The notes: a model not told the origin generated them from the sequence alone. DNA of 64,000 nucleotides from Prochlorococcus sp. AG-363-A03 (GCA_003280445.1 QCEW01000005.1:1-64000); one strand, 5' to 3'. Positions 33,230 to 44,695 are shown, counted from the stretch's first letter. A program made the numbers and translations.

Positions 33230-34054
33230 GTGTCAGATTTTTTGGCTGCGGCCTTACAGCTAACCAGTACTGCAGATGTAGAAGCAAATCTCAATGCTGC
33301 AGAAGAACAAATTGAGTTGGCGTCTAGGCGTGGGGCTGATCTTGTTGGACTTCCTGAAAACTTTGCATTTTTGGGTGAAGATCAGAAAAAATCAAAAATT
33401 GCATCTTCAATCTATGAAAAATGCAATAGCTTTCTAGTAACAATGGCAAGGAGATATCAAATCGTTTTGCTTGGAGGTGGTTTCCCTGTCCCCGCTGGAG
33501 ATGGAACAAGAACTTTAAATAGAGCGGAGTTGTTTGGGAAGGACGGTCAATCTCTAGCAAGGTATGACAAGATTCATCTTTTCGACGTTGATCTTCCTGA
33601 AGGTAATACCTACAGAGAATCTGAAACAATTGTCTCTGGATGTGAATCCCCACCCGTTGTTGATGTACCAGGTCTTTGCAAAATAGGATTATCGATATGT
33701 TACGACGTGAGATTCCCTGAACTTTACCGGGATTTAGTTAATAAAGGTGCAGATTTATTAATGATTCCTGCTGCTTTTACTGCTTTTACTGGTAAGGATC
33801 ATTGGCAAGTTTTGCTTCAAGCAAGGGCTATTGAAAATACTGCTTATGTTGTCGCACCAGCTCAAACTGGTCGCCACTATGGCAGAAGACAAAGCCATGG
33901 ACACGCAATGGTTATTGATCCATGGGGGACAGTTCTGGCAGATGCAGGAGTTGTTCAAGGAGCCGCAATAGCTCCAGCTGATAAAGAAAGGGTTAAGAGA
34001 ATTAGAGGGCAAATGCCCAGCCTAAAGCACCGAAAAACAGAGCTTTTTATTTGA
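33230..34054 (+). CDS. carbon-nitrogen hydrolase (nitrilase/Nit2-like)
   Basis: GLPENFAFLG, ICYDVRFPELYRDL, RQSHGHAMVIDPWG. Confidence 0.92.
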   Translation: MSDFLAAALQLTSTADVEANLNAAEEQIELASRRGADLVGLPENFAFLGEDQKKSKIASSIYEKCNSFLVTMARRYQIVLLGGGFPVPAGDGTRTLNRAELFGKDGQSLARYDKIHLFDVDLPEGNTYRESETIVSGCESPPVVDVPGLCKIGLSICYDVRFPELYRDLVNKGADLLMIPAAFTAFTGKDHWQVLLQARAIENTAYVVAPAQTGRHYGRRQSHGHAMVIDPWGTVLADAGVVQGAAIAPADKERVKRIRGQMPSLKHRKTELFI

Positions 34055-35139
34055 TGTTTAAAGATCAATCTTTAAAGTCAAAAGCAGCATTTTTTGCGGG
34101 GTTTATTTTTTGTTCAAATCTCTTTATTCCTTTACCGCTTAGATCTGCCAGTGCTCTTGCAGCTTGGGCCCTAAATAGTAATGGTAGCCTTAAATTACGA
34201 ACTTCATCTGGTGCTAAATTAGACGCCTTTTATCAATCCTCAACCACTAATATAGGAGAACGGGTATGGGTTGATTTCCCAGGAGAGTTAAGCCGCCCTA
34301 GAACTATTAAAGGTAATGGATTAGTTAAAGAAATTAGACTAGGGAAACCTTCTAAGGGTAAAACAAGGCTTGTTATTGAGTTTCTTCCATCAGTTGAATT
34401 AGAAGCCTCAAAATTGAAATTAATTGGTACTGCACCAAACACTTGGGAGTTGAAGTTTATTGGCTTAGAAAGTAATTCTTTTCGTTCAATTGAAGAAGGA
34501 AATATCTTAAGAAACTCAATAAAAAGGACTTATGAAAAAATAAAGGTTCAAGATTTAGATTTTACTTCTTTGCCTAATGTCCCCTATGGAAAGTATAAGG
34601 TTGTTATAGATCCTGGCCATGGTGGATCAGACCCTGGCGCTGTTGGGATAAATGGATTAAGAGAGACTGATATCGTTTTAGATGTGTCAAAGAATGTTTC
34701 GAAATTTCTAACATATAAAGGAGTTAAAACCATTCTGACTCGAAATAATGATAGAACATTAGATTTACAACCAAGAGTTAGTAAAGCTAATAATTCAAAG
34801 GCAGATATTTTTGTAAGTATTCATGCAAATGCAACGAGAGGGAAGCGAAAAGATGTTAATGGTCTAGAGACATATTACTACTCAGGTTATAAAGGCTATT
34901 CTTTAGCAAAAAATATTCAAAAACAGATTTTAATTGTTTCTCCGCAAAGTCCTGATAGAGGTGTTCGTAGATCTCGTTTTTATGTAATTAGAAAAACATC
35001 CATGCCTGCAGCTCTTGTAGAGATTGGATTTCTTACTGGTATGTATGATGCAGATTTATTACAACAAAAAGCTTATAGAGATAAAATGTCTTTTGCTATT
35101 GCTAGAGGAATATTGAATTATCTAAAAGTTTTAAATTAA
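34051..35139 (+). CDS. N-acetylmuramoyl-L-alanine amidase with AMIN-like N-terminus
   Basis: Amidase_3: VIDPGHGGSDPGAVG, SIHANAT, ALVEIGFLTG. Confidence 0.92.
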   Translation: MMFKDQSLKSKAAFFAGFIFCSNLFIPLPLRSASALAAWALNSNGSLKLRTSSGAKLDAFYQSSTTNIGERVWVDFPGELSRPRTIKGNGLVKEIRLGKPSKGKTRLVIEFLPSVELEASKLKLIGTAPNTWELKFIGLESNSFRSIEEGNILRNSIKRTYEKIKVQDLDFTSLPNVPYGKYKVVIDPGHGGSDPGAVGINGLRETDIVLDVSKNVSKFLTYKGVKTILTRNNDRTLDLQPRVSKANNSKADIFVSIHANATRGKRKDVNGLETYYYSGYKGYSLAKNIQKQILIVSPQSPDRGVRRSRFYVIRKTSMPAALVEIGFLTGMYDADLLQQKAYRDKMSFAIARGILNYLKVLN

Positions 35140-35141
35140 AT

Positions 35142-35930
35142 ATGCGTTTTGGAATGTTTGATAGTGGTGTTGGAGGTTTCACTGTATTAAAAAAGGTTAT
35201 TGAATTATGCCCTAATAATTCATTTATATATTTAGCTGACACAGCAAGACTTCCTTATGGAGTAAAGACAGCTAATGAGATAATAAAAATTGCTGAAGAA
35301 ATATCATCTTGGTTTAGTTATCAAAATATTGATGCATTCTTGGTCGCGTGTAATACAACAAATGCAATTGCCTTAGATGTAATAAAAAAAAAATTAGATG
35401 TCCCTGTATTTGACTTGATTGGCTCTGCTGCCTCAACCATCCACGAATCCAGGGTAGGTGTTCTCGCAACTCCCTCTACAGTTAAAACTAAGGCTTATAC
35501 GAATGCAATTTTAGAATTCAAGCCAAAAACTTTTGTGATTGAGCAACCATGCCCTGAATTTGTTCCAATGATCGAAATGGATAATATTAATTCAGATGAT
35601 ATTACACGGGTTGCAACTAGATATTTAAAACCTCTTTTAAATGAAAATATTCATTCTTTAATTCTTGGATGTAGTCACTATCCTCTCATAACTCCTTTGT
35701 TGACTGAGATGTTACCCTCTAATGTTAAATTGATTGATCCTGCTGAAGCTCTTTCTTTCAAATTAAAGTTGTTTGTGGATGCAAAAGAAAGCAATTATTC
35801 AAACAGAAAAGATATAGTTGATTTAAAGTTTTATGTAACCTCTAATCTTAAAAACTTTCCCAATAAAGCCAAGCATTGGTTGAATGTGTTTCCTGAAGTT
35901 AATCTCATTTCACTGCAGAACATGGGCTGA
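35142..35930 (+). CDS. murI: glutamate racemase
   Basis: MFDSGVGGFTVL, ACNTTNAIALD, GCSHYPLI. Confidence 0.96.
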   Translation: MRFGMFDSGVGGFTVLKKVIELCPNNSFIYLADTARLPYGVKTANEIIKIAEEISSWFSYQNIDAFLVACNTTNAIALDVIKKKLDVPVFDLIGSAASTIHESRVGVLATPSTVKTKAYTNAILEFKPKTFVIEQPCPEFVPMIEMDNINSDDITRVATRYLKPLLNENIHSLILGCSHYPLITPLLTEMLPSNVKLIDPAEALSFKLKLFVDAKESNYSNRKDIVDLKFYVTSNLKNFPNKAKHWLNVFPEVNLISLQNMG

Positions 35931-35961
35931 GTCTCTTAATATCAAAAAGTAGAGCGGTTTT

Positions 35962-36933
35962 ATGACCACAGTCACGGAAATTCTTCAACCTGTAGAACTT
36001 GATCTAGAAGCATTGCTTTTGGATCTTCGCAGCCTCATTGGAGCTGGACATCCCATTTTGCAGGCGGCTGCAGAACATCTCTTTAGTGCAGGGGGGAAAC
36101 GTTTAAGACCTGGAATTGTTTTGTTGATTTCAAGAGCTTTGACCTCTGAAAGGGATCTTCCTTTGAAACATCGAAAATTGGCCCAAATTACTGAGATGAT
36201 TCATACAGCTTCTCTTGTTCATGATGATGTCGTTGATGAAGCTGATACTAGAAGAGGTGTTGAAACTGTTCATAGTCGATTTGATCCCAGGATAGCTGTT
36301 CTCGCAGGAGATTTTTTATTTGCACAGGCAAGTTGGCACTTGGCAAATCTTGAGAATTTAGATGTTGTTAAATTGTTGAGTAGGGTGATTATGGATCTGG
36401 CTGAAGGAGAAATAAAGCAGGGTCTTAATAGATTTGACTCAAGTCAATCCTTTGAGAGTTATTTAGAAAAAAGTTATTGTAAAACAGCCTCCCTAATTGC
36501 AAATAGTTCTAAAGCTATTGGTGTTTTATCTGATGTAAATCAAGAGAACTTAAATTCACTTTATTTTTTCGGAAGACAATTAGGACTAGCTTTTCAAGTG
36601 GTTGATGATATTCTCGATTTCACTGGAAATGATGAGCAATTAGGTAAACCAGCCGCTAGTGATCTTCAAAGTGGTTATCTTACTGCCCCAGTTTTCTATG
36701 CTTTGGAAGAGAATCCAACTCTTAGCGAACTTATTCATGGTAAATTCTCCCGAAAAAATGATCTTGATAAGGCTCTTTCTCTAGTAAGAGATTCAAACGC
36801 GATTAAAAAATCAAGAGAGTTAGCCGAAAAATTCGCTTCTCAATCAAAAGATTCAATTTCTTGGTTGCCAGATTCACCATCAAAAAAAGCATTGCTTGAA
36901 TTGCCAGAATTTGTCATTAGCAGACTTTATTAA
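35962..36933 (+). CDS. sds: solanesyl/polyprenyl diphosphate synthase
   Basis: GGKRLRPG, LVHDDVVDEADTRRG, VVDDILDFTG. Confidence 0.92.
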   Translation: MTTVTEILQPVELDLEALLLDLRSLIGAGHPILQAAAEHLFSAGGKRLRPGIVLLISRALTSERDLPLKHRKLAQITEMIHTASLVHDDVVDEADTRRGVETVHSRFDPRIAVLAGDFLFAQASWHLANLENLDVVKLLSRVIMDLAEGEIKQGLNRFDSSQSFESYLEKSYCKTASLIANSSKAIGVLSDVNQENLNSLYFFGRQLGLAFQVVDDILDFTGNDEQLGKPAASDLQSGYLTAPVFYALEENPTLSELIHGKFSRKNDLDKALSLVRDSNAIKKSRELAEKFASQSKDSISWLPDSPSKKALLELPEFVISRLY

Positions 36934-37614
36934 TTAATACTTATTCAATATTTGTTCAATTTCTTTTAAATGAGTTATTGGTTTTAAATTTATGTGATGA
37001 TCAAACACTTCTTTTTTTATAAATTTATCATTTATTTCTTTTAAATAGAAAACAAAACATCCTGCCTTTAAGGCTGAAGATACGCCAGAAATTGAATCTT
37101 CAACAGCCCAGCATTCTTCAGGAGCAATATTTAATTTTTTAGCGGCTAATATATATGGGTCTGGAGATGGTTTCCCTTTGGCTAGTGATTTGTCATCGCC
37201 AAGAACCATTACAGAAAATAGATTCATCCATTTATGAGGGGTGGTTTTTATTTGGAAAGATTCTGAGCTGCTACTGGTTACTAACGCCATTGGGATATTG
37301 TTCTCATGACATCTTTTGACCAAACTCTCGCCACCTCTCATTGCTTTTGCAGTGAGAATTAGTTTTCTGGAGATGGGCTTATGTAGGCTTAGTAATTCTT
37401 TTGCCTTAACCTCCTTTGGAATCAATCTAACCAATTCATTGGCACAATCAATTCTTCTTTTGCCTCTTAAGAGTTTTAGTTGTCCATAGTTTAGATTTAG
37501 TCCAAAAAGTGCTGCGGTTTCTTTCCATGCTTGTCCATGTAAGGGTTCTGAATCAATTAGAACTCCATCAAGATCAAATAAAAATGCTTTAGGAAAATTC
37601 CAATCTTTCTTCAT
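36934..37614 (-). CDS. HAD-superfamily hydrolase (CbbY/beta-phosphoglucomutase-like)
   Basis: FLFDLDGVLIDSEPLHGQAW; KGKPSPDPYI; VEDSISGVSSALKAG. Confidence 0.88.
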   Translation of the reverse strand: MKKDWNFPKAFLFDLDGVLIDSEPLHGQAWKETAALFGLNLNYGQLKLLRGKRRIDCANELVRLIPKEVKAKELLSLHKPISRKLILTAKAMRGGESLVKRCHENNIPMALVTSSSSESFQIKTTPHKWMNLFSVMVLGDDKSLAKGKPSPDPYILAAKKLNIAPEECWAVEDSISGVSSALKAGCFVFYLKEINDKFIKKEVFDHHINLKPITHLKEIEQILNKY

Positions 37615-37706
37615 TATGAATTTGTTTTAAATAAGAGTTTCACTATTCAAGCCTTTTTGTCAGAAATAGCTTGAATGCAATAAATGAAAAGTTGTTTTTA
37701 TCTTTC

Positions 37707-39683
37707 ATGAATTCAGACAATTCTAACTCCATTGAGTCTGTTCTTCAGGAGCAGAGAGTTTTCCCTCCCTCTAAAGACTTTTCCAGTAAAAGTAGAATCT
37801 CATCTTTTTCTAAGTATTTGGAAATGTCAGAGATGGCCAAATCAGATCCAGATAAGTTTTGGGGTGATGCAGCCAGAGAAGAATTACATTGGTTTAAATC
37901 TTTTGATAGAGTACTTGATTGGTCCAATCCACCATTCGCTAAATGGTTTGATGGCGGAAAAACTAATATTTCATTTAATTGTTTAGATCGTCACTTGAAT
38001 AGTCCAACAGCTGAAAAAGTTGCCTTGATTTGGGAAGGAGAGCCAGGGGATCAACAGAAATATACCTACAAACAACTCCATGAAGAGGTTTGCAAAGTCG
38101 CGAATGCGCTCAAGTCTATAGGTATAAGTAAAGGAGATCTTGTCGCTTTGTATATGCCTATGGTGCCTGAGGCTGCAATTGCAATGCTTGCTTGTGCAAG
38201 GATTGGGGCACCACATTCAGTCGTATTTGGAGGCTTTTCCTCTGAGGCACTAAGGGACCGATTAATTAATGGAGAAGCTAAAGCAATAATCACGGCTGAT
38301 GGTGGTTTTAGAAAAGACAAAGTAATTCCTCTTAAAGATGCTGTTGACTCAGCATTGAAAGATGGTGCATGTCCAAAGGTCGAATCAGTTTTAGTTGTTC
38401 AAAGGACAAAAAAACTTGTTGCTATGCAAGATGGTAGAGATCATTGGTGGCATGAAATTGTAGATAGTCAATCAAAAGAATGTTTACCAGAACAAATGGA
38501 TAGTGAGGATTGCTTATTTGTTCTATATACCTCTGGGTCTACAGGTAAACCAAAGGGAGTAGTTCATTCAACTGCTGGGTATAACCTTTGGTCTCATTTA
38601 ACTTTTAAATGGATTTTTGATATTCGTGAAAATGATGTTTATTGGTGTACTGCTGACGTGGGTTGGATCACTGGACATAGTTATATCGTCTATGGCCCAC
38701 TATCTAATGGAGCAACTACTGTTATGTATGAGGGAGTTCCTAGGCCATCAAATCCAGGAGCTTTTTGGGATGTAATTCAGAAGCATAAAATTTCGATTTT
38801 TTACACTGCTCCAACCGCCATAAGGGCCTTTATGAAATCAGGAGAAAATATTCCCAAACAATATGATTTATCTAGTTTGAGACTCTTAGGAACTGTTGGA
38901 GAGCCAATTAATCCAGAGGCTTGGATGTGGTATCGAGATGTTATTGGAGGAGGTAGATGCCCAATAGTTGATACATGGTGGCAAACAGAGACTGGAGGAG
39001 TGATGATTTGTCCACTTCCAGGGGCAACTCCAACCAAACCCGGATCAGCAACATTCCCTTTGCCTGGGATTGATGCCGATGTGGTTAATTCAGATGGTAA
39101 TTCTGTAGCAAATAATGAGGGTGGATATTTGGTAGTTAAAAGACCATGGCCTGGAATGATGAGAAATGTGTATGGAGATGAGAAAAGATTTAGAGAGAGT
39201 TACTGGGAGTATTTAAAACCCTCAAACAATAGCTATATATATTTTGCTGGTGATGGGGCTCGCAGAGATGAAGAAGGTTATTTTTGGGTAATGGGACGAG
39301 TTGATGATGTTATAAATGTCTCTGGTCATAGGCTTGGAACCATGGAAATCGAATCAGCTTTAGTTAGTCATGAGCTTGTCTCTGAATCTGCAGTTGTGGG
39401 TAGGCCTGATGATTTAAAGGGGGAATCAATAGTAGCCTTTGTTACTTTGAAAACTGGTGCAGAAGAAAATGAAAATGTTGAGGCACAATTAAAAAAACAC
39501 GTCGTGAGTGAAATAGGACCTATTGCAAAACCTGATGAAATCAAGTTTACTGATTCTCTTCCAAAAACAAGAAGTGGAAAAATAATGCGCAGAATTTTAA
39601 GAGCACTGGCTTCGGGCGATGAAATAAGCGGAGATACAAGTACTCTTGAAGATAGATCGGTTTTAGATAAGTTAAGAAGTTAA
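37707..39683 (+). CDS. acs: acetyl-CoA synthetase (start MNSDNSNS preferred to TTG 37671)
   Basis: [38 protein letters not shown]. Confidence 0.95.
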   Translation: MNSDNSNSIESVLQEQRVFPPSKDFSSKSRISSFSKYLEMSEMAKSDPDKFWGDAAREELHWFKSFDRVLDWSNPPFAKWFDGGKTNISFNCLDRHLNSPTAEKVALIWEGEPGDQQKYTYKQLHEEVCKVANALKSIGISKGDLVALYMPMVPEAAIAMLACARIGAPHSVVFGGFSSEALRDRLINGEAKAIITADGGFRKDKVIPLKDAVDSALKDGACPKVESVLVVQRTKKLVAMQDGRDHWWHEIVDSQSKECLPEQMDSEDCLFVLYTSGSTGKPKGVVHSTAGYNLWSHLTFKWIFDIRENDVYWCTADVGWITGHSYIVYGPLSNGATTVMYEGVPRPSNPGAFWDVIQKHKISIFYTAPTAIRAFMKSGENIPKQYDLSSLRLLGTVGEPINPEAWMWYRDVIGGGRCPIVDTWWQTETGGVMICPLPGATPTKPGSATFPLPGIDADVVNSDGNSVANNEGGYLVVKRPWPGMMRNVYGDEKRFRESYWEYLKPSNNSYIYFAGDGARRDEEGYFWVMGRVDDVINVSGHRLGTMEIESALVSHELVSESAVVGRPDDLKGESIVAFVTLKTGAEENENVEAQLKKHVVSEIGPIAKPDEIKFTDSLPKTRSGKIMRRILRALASGDEISGDTSTLEDRSVLDKLRS

Positions 39684-39685
39684 TA

Positions 39686-40432
39686 TCAAATTTGCCAATT
39701 AGTTACTTGATCGACTATTGAATCAATGTTTTCGTATTTTAAAGAGCTTTGAGAATTAGATTTTAGTAATTTTTCTCTTATCCCCACGCTTACTGGGGTT
39801 AGATGGTTACCTTTTAAATATATGATTTTAGATTTATCAGAAGATCTTTCCTTCAATAATTCAAGTAAAAAATCATTTTGATCTAGATTATCATTCTCAA
39901 ATTTTATCAATAGATTATTTAGTTGCTCATAGTGTTCTTTAACAAGATTTAAGGTTTCGGAAGGACTCGGACTAAATTCAGTTTGAAATTTAAGCTTTTG
40001 AGACATTGTCCTAAGCAAAGGTATAGACTTGTTTGCCTTGAAATTATTAAAGCTTATAGCTACTAGGCCATCGCAATTTCTTCCTCCATCCGGGGCAAGC
40101 AAATGTAATTTACATCCCAGACTATGACCCATTCTGATTGATTTTGGTATTAAACCGACTCTTTTCTCAAGAGTCTTTCGAGATTGACGGAATTCTTTCC
40201 AAGCATGATTTGCTTGAAGTTGATGATCAAAATTAGGGATATAGCCCCATGAATGAACTGCAAAATTTCTTTTTATAAGACAAGAAATAAGTCTTTTATA
40301 TGTAATTTCTGGCTTGATTGAAATATAGCTACCTCCAATTAGCTCTATAAGGCCAACCGGTCTTGACGGCCATTGACAAGAAACATTACTTATACGCCTA
40401 ATAGTGCTCATTGACGAATAATCACTCTTCAA
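39686..40432 (-). CDS. DUF1350 family protein (alpha/beta-hydrolase-like)
   Basis: LIGGSYISIKPEITYKRLISCLI; MGHSLGCKLHLL. Confidence 0.78.
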   Translation of the reverse strand: MKSDYSSMSTIRRISNVSCQWPSRPVGLIELIGGSYISIKPEITYKRLISCLIKRNFAVHSWGYIPNFDHQLQANHAWKEFRQSRKTLEKRVGLIPKSIRMGHSLGCKLHLLAPDGGRNCDGLVAISFNNFKANKSIPLLRTMSQKLKFQTEFSPSPSETLNLVKEHYEQLNNLLIKFENDNLDQNDFLLELLKERSSDKSKIIYLKGNHLTPVSVGIREKLLKSNSQSSLKYENIDSIVDQVTNWQI

Positions 40433-40551
40433 GAGAAATAGAAAACGATTATAAATTAAAAATAAGTATCTTTTATTTCTAATGATCTACTAAGTTTTTC
40501 TTCAACTCTGTTTTTTTGATAATAATAGAAGCATGACTAACTAATTTTGAA

Positions 40552-41397
40552 GTGAAAGAAGAGACGAATCATCAGAAAGAGAGTGAGCAGCTTGACTTCT
40601 TATGCGAAACAACTAAAGAAATTGCCAATGAAAAAGAAAAAGATTTAGGAGTAAAAAGTTCTTATGAATTAAACGAAGAAAGGGTTGAAATTTTAAGTAA
40701 AGAATATTTCCCAGAGAATATCTTGATTTTGGATACTGAAACCACAGGCCTGGACAATCAAAATGATGATTGCATTGAAGTAGGTTCTATCCTTTTTAAT
40801 GTCAGAAGTAGATCAGTACTAGCGCAGCAATCTTTTCTTTTACCAGTTGAAATTAATAATGCAGAAAAAATAAATAATATTCCTGCTGAAATAACTAGAT
40901 TGCCGCAACCTCTATCTGAAGCAATTAAATATTTTGAATCTTTGGTTCGAGTATCCGATGTGATTGTTGCTCACAATGCAGAATTCGATATGAAATGGTT
41001 TGGTCTCAATAAATTGCCTCCAATCAAAAAACAATGGATTTGTTCAATGGACGATATAACCTGGCCAGCTGATAGACAATTGAAGATGCGCCCCTCTGTA
41101 AGAGATCTTGCATTGGCTTATGGAGTACCAGTCTGGAATGCACATAGAGCTTTAACAGATTGCATATATTTGGCAGAGGTCTTTAAAAGATGTATTGAAC
41201 TTGAAAAACTTTTGATTAGAGCGCTAGAGCCAAAAATTCTGGTTCGCGCTGAGATTTCCTATGAGGAAAGGTCCTTAGCAAAAAATGCTGGCTTTAGATG
41301 GAATGATGATGTTAAGGGCGCTTGGTCTAGAAGAATGAGTCGTCGGGATATGGAAAAATTAGAGTTCCCTGTGCATGAAGTTAGCTTTCATTCTTGA
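40552..41397 (+). CDS. DnaQ-like 3'-5' exonuclease with C-terminal extension
   Basis: GTG start; ExoI ILDTETTGLD, VIVAHNAEFDMKWF, WNAHRALTDC. Confidence 0.88.
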   Translation: MKEETNHQKESEQLDFLCETTKEIANEKEKDLGVKSSYELNEERVEILSKEYFPENILILDTETTGLDNQNDDCIEVGSILFNVRSRSVLAQQSFLLPVEINNAEKINNIPAEITRLPQPLSEAIKYFESLVRVSDVIVAHNAEFDMKWFGLNKLPPIKKQWICSMDDITWPADRQLKMRPSVRDLALAYGVPVWNAHRALTDCIYLAEVFKRCIELEKLLIRALEPKILVRAEISYEERSLAKNAGFRWNDDVKGAWSRRMSRRDMEKLEFPVHEVSFHS

Positions 41398-41492
41398 AGT
41401 AGATTTTTCATAAAGTACTCATTTCAAATCTTTGCTATATGTTTAATGTATTGAGTAATGAGTTTTTCTAGAGTTTTCTCCATCATCGTTTT

Positions 41493-41780
41493 ATGAGAAA
41501 ATATTTAGCTAAAAAAAATATAGTTGGTCAGGTTCCCTTTGTTAAAAGTAAGACTGATGGTGGTGAATTAAAAAAGCGTCTTAGACAATGGCAGCATTCA
41601 AGAAGTTGGGCTCGTTTAATTTGTGAAGCTGAAAAAATGTGGAGTCTTGAATCAAGAGAACTAAAGAGACTAGGAGCTATGGAATTAATTCAACTCCAAA
41701 ATGAGATGCCTTTTAATGTGAGAAGAAGAGTTAATTTTTGGTTGGTTAAATATTCTGGCGCTACTCGACTAGAGGATTAG
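41493..41780 (+). CDS. conserved hypothetical protein, basic
   Basis: 95 aa ORF in its own intergenic slot, same strand as flanking genes, no competing ORF. Confidence 0.6.
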   Translation: MRKYLAKKNIVGQVPFVKSKTDGGELKKRLRQWQHSRSWARLICEAEKMWSLESRELKRLGAMELIQLQNEMPFNVRRRVNFWLVKYSGATRLED

Positions 41781-41906
41781 GCTTAAGGCCCCTTTACATT
41801 GTGTCTAACCAAGTTTGTTAGCAATACTCATGGATTAAATATTATTTTTCAGTTTACGTAAACTATTACTATTAAACAATCAACAAATAATTTTGCTGAA
41901 GTTACT

Positions 41907-43178
41907 TTGACTAATCTCAAGAATTTAAGAGGAATGGTAGATCTTTTACCTGCTCAGAGTCAGAGCTGGCAGAAGGTCGAATCAATTGCACTTGAACATT
42001 TTAGTCGAGCTGGGCTTCAAGAAATTAGAACACCGATTATTGAACAAACTGAATTGTTCTCAAGGGGAATTGGAGAAAATACTGATGTTGTGGGCAAAGA
42101 AATGTATAGCTTCGACGATAGAGGTGGTCGTTCTTGCACTTTGAGACCTGAAGGTACAGCCTCAGTTGCAAGGTCAATTGTCCAGCATGGATTATTAAAT
42201 AATGGTCCTCAAAGGCTCTGGTATAGAGGACCAATGTTTAGATACGAACGCCCTCAAGCAGGAAGACAAAGACAGTTTCATCAAATAGGAGTTGAATTTG
42301 TTGGATTAGCCTCTGTTATGAGTGACGCTGAGGTTATTTCAATAGCTTGGAACTTTTTAAAGGATGTTGGTCTGAATGAGTTGACTTTAGAAATTAATAG
42401 TCTAGGAAGTAATGAAGATCGAAATATTTTCAAAGAAGAGTTGAAAGATTGGCTTAATCAGAGATTTGATTTATTAGATGAAGATTCTCAGAAAAGAATT
42501 AATGTTAATCCCTTAAGAATATTAGATAGTAAAAATATTTCGACAAAAGAACTTTTATCTGAAGCTCCTTCTTTAAACAACTTTTTATCTAATGAGAGTA
42601 AAATTAGATTTGATTATTTACAGGAGTTACTCGATAATCTAAAGATCCCATATAAAATTAATAATAATTTGGTAAGGGGACTTGATTACTATTCTCATAC
42701 AGCTTTCGAAATAACAAGTGATCACTTGGGTTCTCAAGCAACTGTTTGTGGTGGAGGACGTTACGATGGCCTCATAAGCGAACTGGGGGGGCCTCAAGCC
42801 CCCTCGATTGGCTGGGCTATTGGTATGGAAAGGCTAATAATCCTAGCTGGAGATAGAATTTTACAAGAAAAATCACCAGATGTTTATGTGATTCATAAAG
42901 GCGAAAAAGCTGAGCAACTTGCTTTGGAAATTACTTGTCAGTTAAGGTCATCCAACCTAGTGATCGAATTGGACTACTCAGGTTCATCTTTTTCAAAGCA
43001 ATTCAAGCGAGCAGATAGAAGTAGGGCTAAATGGGCCCTAGTTATAGGTGAAGATGAAGCATCTAAAGGTCAATTATTGATTAAGAGATTAAGGTTTAAA
43101 CAAAAGGATGAGGAGAGTAAGGAATATATTTTCTCAAAGGGGGATCTAGATCAGTTAATTAAAAAGGTTATCGCTTAA
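41907..43178 (+). CDS. hisS: histidyl-tRNA synthetase
   Basis: TTG start; [44 protein letters not shown]. Confidence 0.96.
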   Translation: MTNLKNLRGMVDLLPAQSQSWQKVESIALEHFSRAGLQEIRTPIIEQTELFSRGIGENTDVVGKEMYSFDDRGGRSCTLRPEGTASVARSIVQHGLLNNGPQRLWYRGPMFRYERPQAGRQRQFHQIGVEFVGLASVMSDAEVISIAWNFLKDVGLNELTLEINSLGSNEDRNIFKEELKDWLNQRFDLLDEDSQKRINVNPLRILDSKNISTKELLSEAPSLNNFLSNESKIRFDYLQELLDNLKIPYKINNNLVRGLDYYSHTAFEITSDHLGSQATVCGGGRYDGLISELGGPQAPSIGWAIGMERLIILAGDRILQEKSPDVYVIHKGEKAEQLALEITCQLRSSNLVIELDYSGSSFSKQFKRADRSRAKWALVIGEDEASKGQLLIKRLRFKQKDEESKEYIFSKGDLDQLIKKVIA

Positions 43179-43199
43179 GAAAATAATGGATTGTTTTAA

Positions 43200-44603
43200 A
43201 TGAGCTCTCTTAAAATCCAAAAAATTTGTTGTATTGGTGCTGGTTATGTTGGTGGCCCAACCATGTCAGTTATTGCAGATAAATGTCCCGATTTAGAAGT
43301 TAGGGTTGTTGATATCAATAAACAAAGAATCGATGCATGGAATGATTCAGATCTAAATAAGTTGCCAATTTTTGAACCTGGATTAGATCGGATAATTTCA
43401 AGAACAAGAGGGCGAAACCTTTTCTTTAGTACAGAAATGGAAAAGTCGATATCTGATGCTGATATGATTTTTATATCAGTTAATACTCCAACAAAAACAA
43501 AAGGTCTTGGAGCAGGTCAAGCAAGTGATCTTAGTTGGGTTGAAGCTAGCGCAAGGCAAGTAGCTAAATATGCAAAAGGACACACGATAGTAATTGAAAA
43601 AAGTACTCTTCCAGTTCGTACTGCACAAGCAATAAAAGAGATACTTAAGACAACAAATAGAGAAAATCAAAAAAATGAAATTTCAAAAACTTTTTCTGTT
43701 TTATCGAATCCTGAATTCTTGGCTGAAGGTACTGCAATTAATGACTTAGAAAAACCTGATAGGGTTTTAATTGGTGGAGAGGATTCTGATGCTGTAGATG
43801 CATTGGTGAAGATTTATTTGAATTGGGTTCCTATTGAACAGATAATTTGTACTAATTTGTGGAGTAGCGAGCTTTCAAAATTAGCTGCTAATGCATTTCT
43901 AGCTCAGAGAATTAGTTCTATAAATTCTATTTCAGCTTTTTGTGAAGCTACAGGAGCTGATGTTCAGGAAGTCGCTAAAGCAATAGGAACAGATAAAAGG
44001 ATAGGTAATAAATTCCTTAATGCTGGGCCTGGGTTCGGTGGAAGCTGCTTTAAAAAGGATATTTTGAATTTAGTTTATTTAAGCGGATATTTTGGTTTGC
44101 CAGAGGTTGCTAATTATTGGAATCAAGTTGTGGTGCTCAATACTTGGCAGCAAGATCGAATTTATAAAATTGTTCTTGAGAAGCTTTTTGGTACGGTTAA
44201 TGGAAAAAATATAGCAATACTCGGTTTTTCTTTTAAAGCAAACACCAATGATACGAGAGAATCGCCTGCAATAAGAATTTCCAGTGATTTAATAGAAGAA
44301 GGAGCAATTTTATCGATTTACGACCCTAAGGTTTCATTTGAGAGAATAGAGGAAGATTTTGAAAAATTTTCATTTAATAATCAAGGCATTTGGAAAATGG
44401 CTAATTCCATTCCAGAGGCAGTGAAAAATGTTGATGCAGTTTTAATTCTTACTGCATGGGATGAATTCTTTGGACTTGATTGGAATTATTTGGCTTCTTT
44501 GATGAGATCACCAGCTTGGGTTTTTGATACAAGATCTGTTGTTAATCGACAAGAAATAGAGAAAACAGGCATAAATCTTTGGAAGCTGGGTGAAGGAAAC
44601 TAA
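43200..44603 (+). CDS. ugd: UDP-glucose 6-dehydrogenase, eukaryote-like type
   Basis: KICCIGAGYVGGPTMSVIA; EKSTLPVRTA; NAFLAQRISSINSISAFCEATGADVQEV; GPGFGGSCFKKD. Confidence 0.93.
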   Translation: MSSLKIQKICCIGAGYVGGPTMSVIADKCPDLEVRVVDINKQRIDAWNDSDLNKLPIFEPGLDRIISRTRGRNLFFSTEMEKSISDADMIFISVNTPTKTKGLGAGQASDLSWVEASARQVAKYAKGHTIVIEKSTLPVRTAQAIKEILKTTNRENQKNEISKTFSVLSNPEFLAEGTAINDLEKPDRVLIGGEDSDAVDALVKIYLNWVPIEQIICTNLWSSELSKLAANAFLAQRISSINSISAFCEATGADVQEVAKAIGTDKRIGNKFLNAGPGFGGSCFKKDILNLVYLSGYFGLPEVANYWNQVVVLNTWQQDRIYKIVLEKLFGTVNGKNIAILGFSFKANTNDTRESPAIRISSDLIEEGAILSIYDPKVSFERIEEDFEKFSFNNQGIWKMANSIPEAVKNVDAVLILTAWDEFFGLDWNYLASLMRSPAWVFDTRSVVNRQEIEKTGINLWKLGEGN

Positions 44604-44695
44604 AATATCTTAAAAAAAAATCATACGTCTATGATTAGTGCTTAAATAAATTATATTGATCTTAAGTCTTTAACTAACTTAATTCTAGAAAAATA

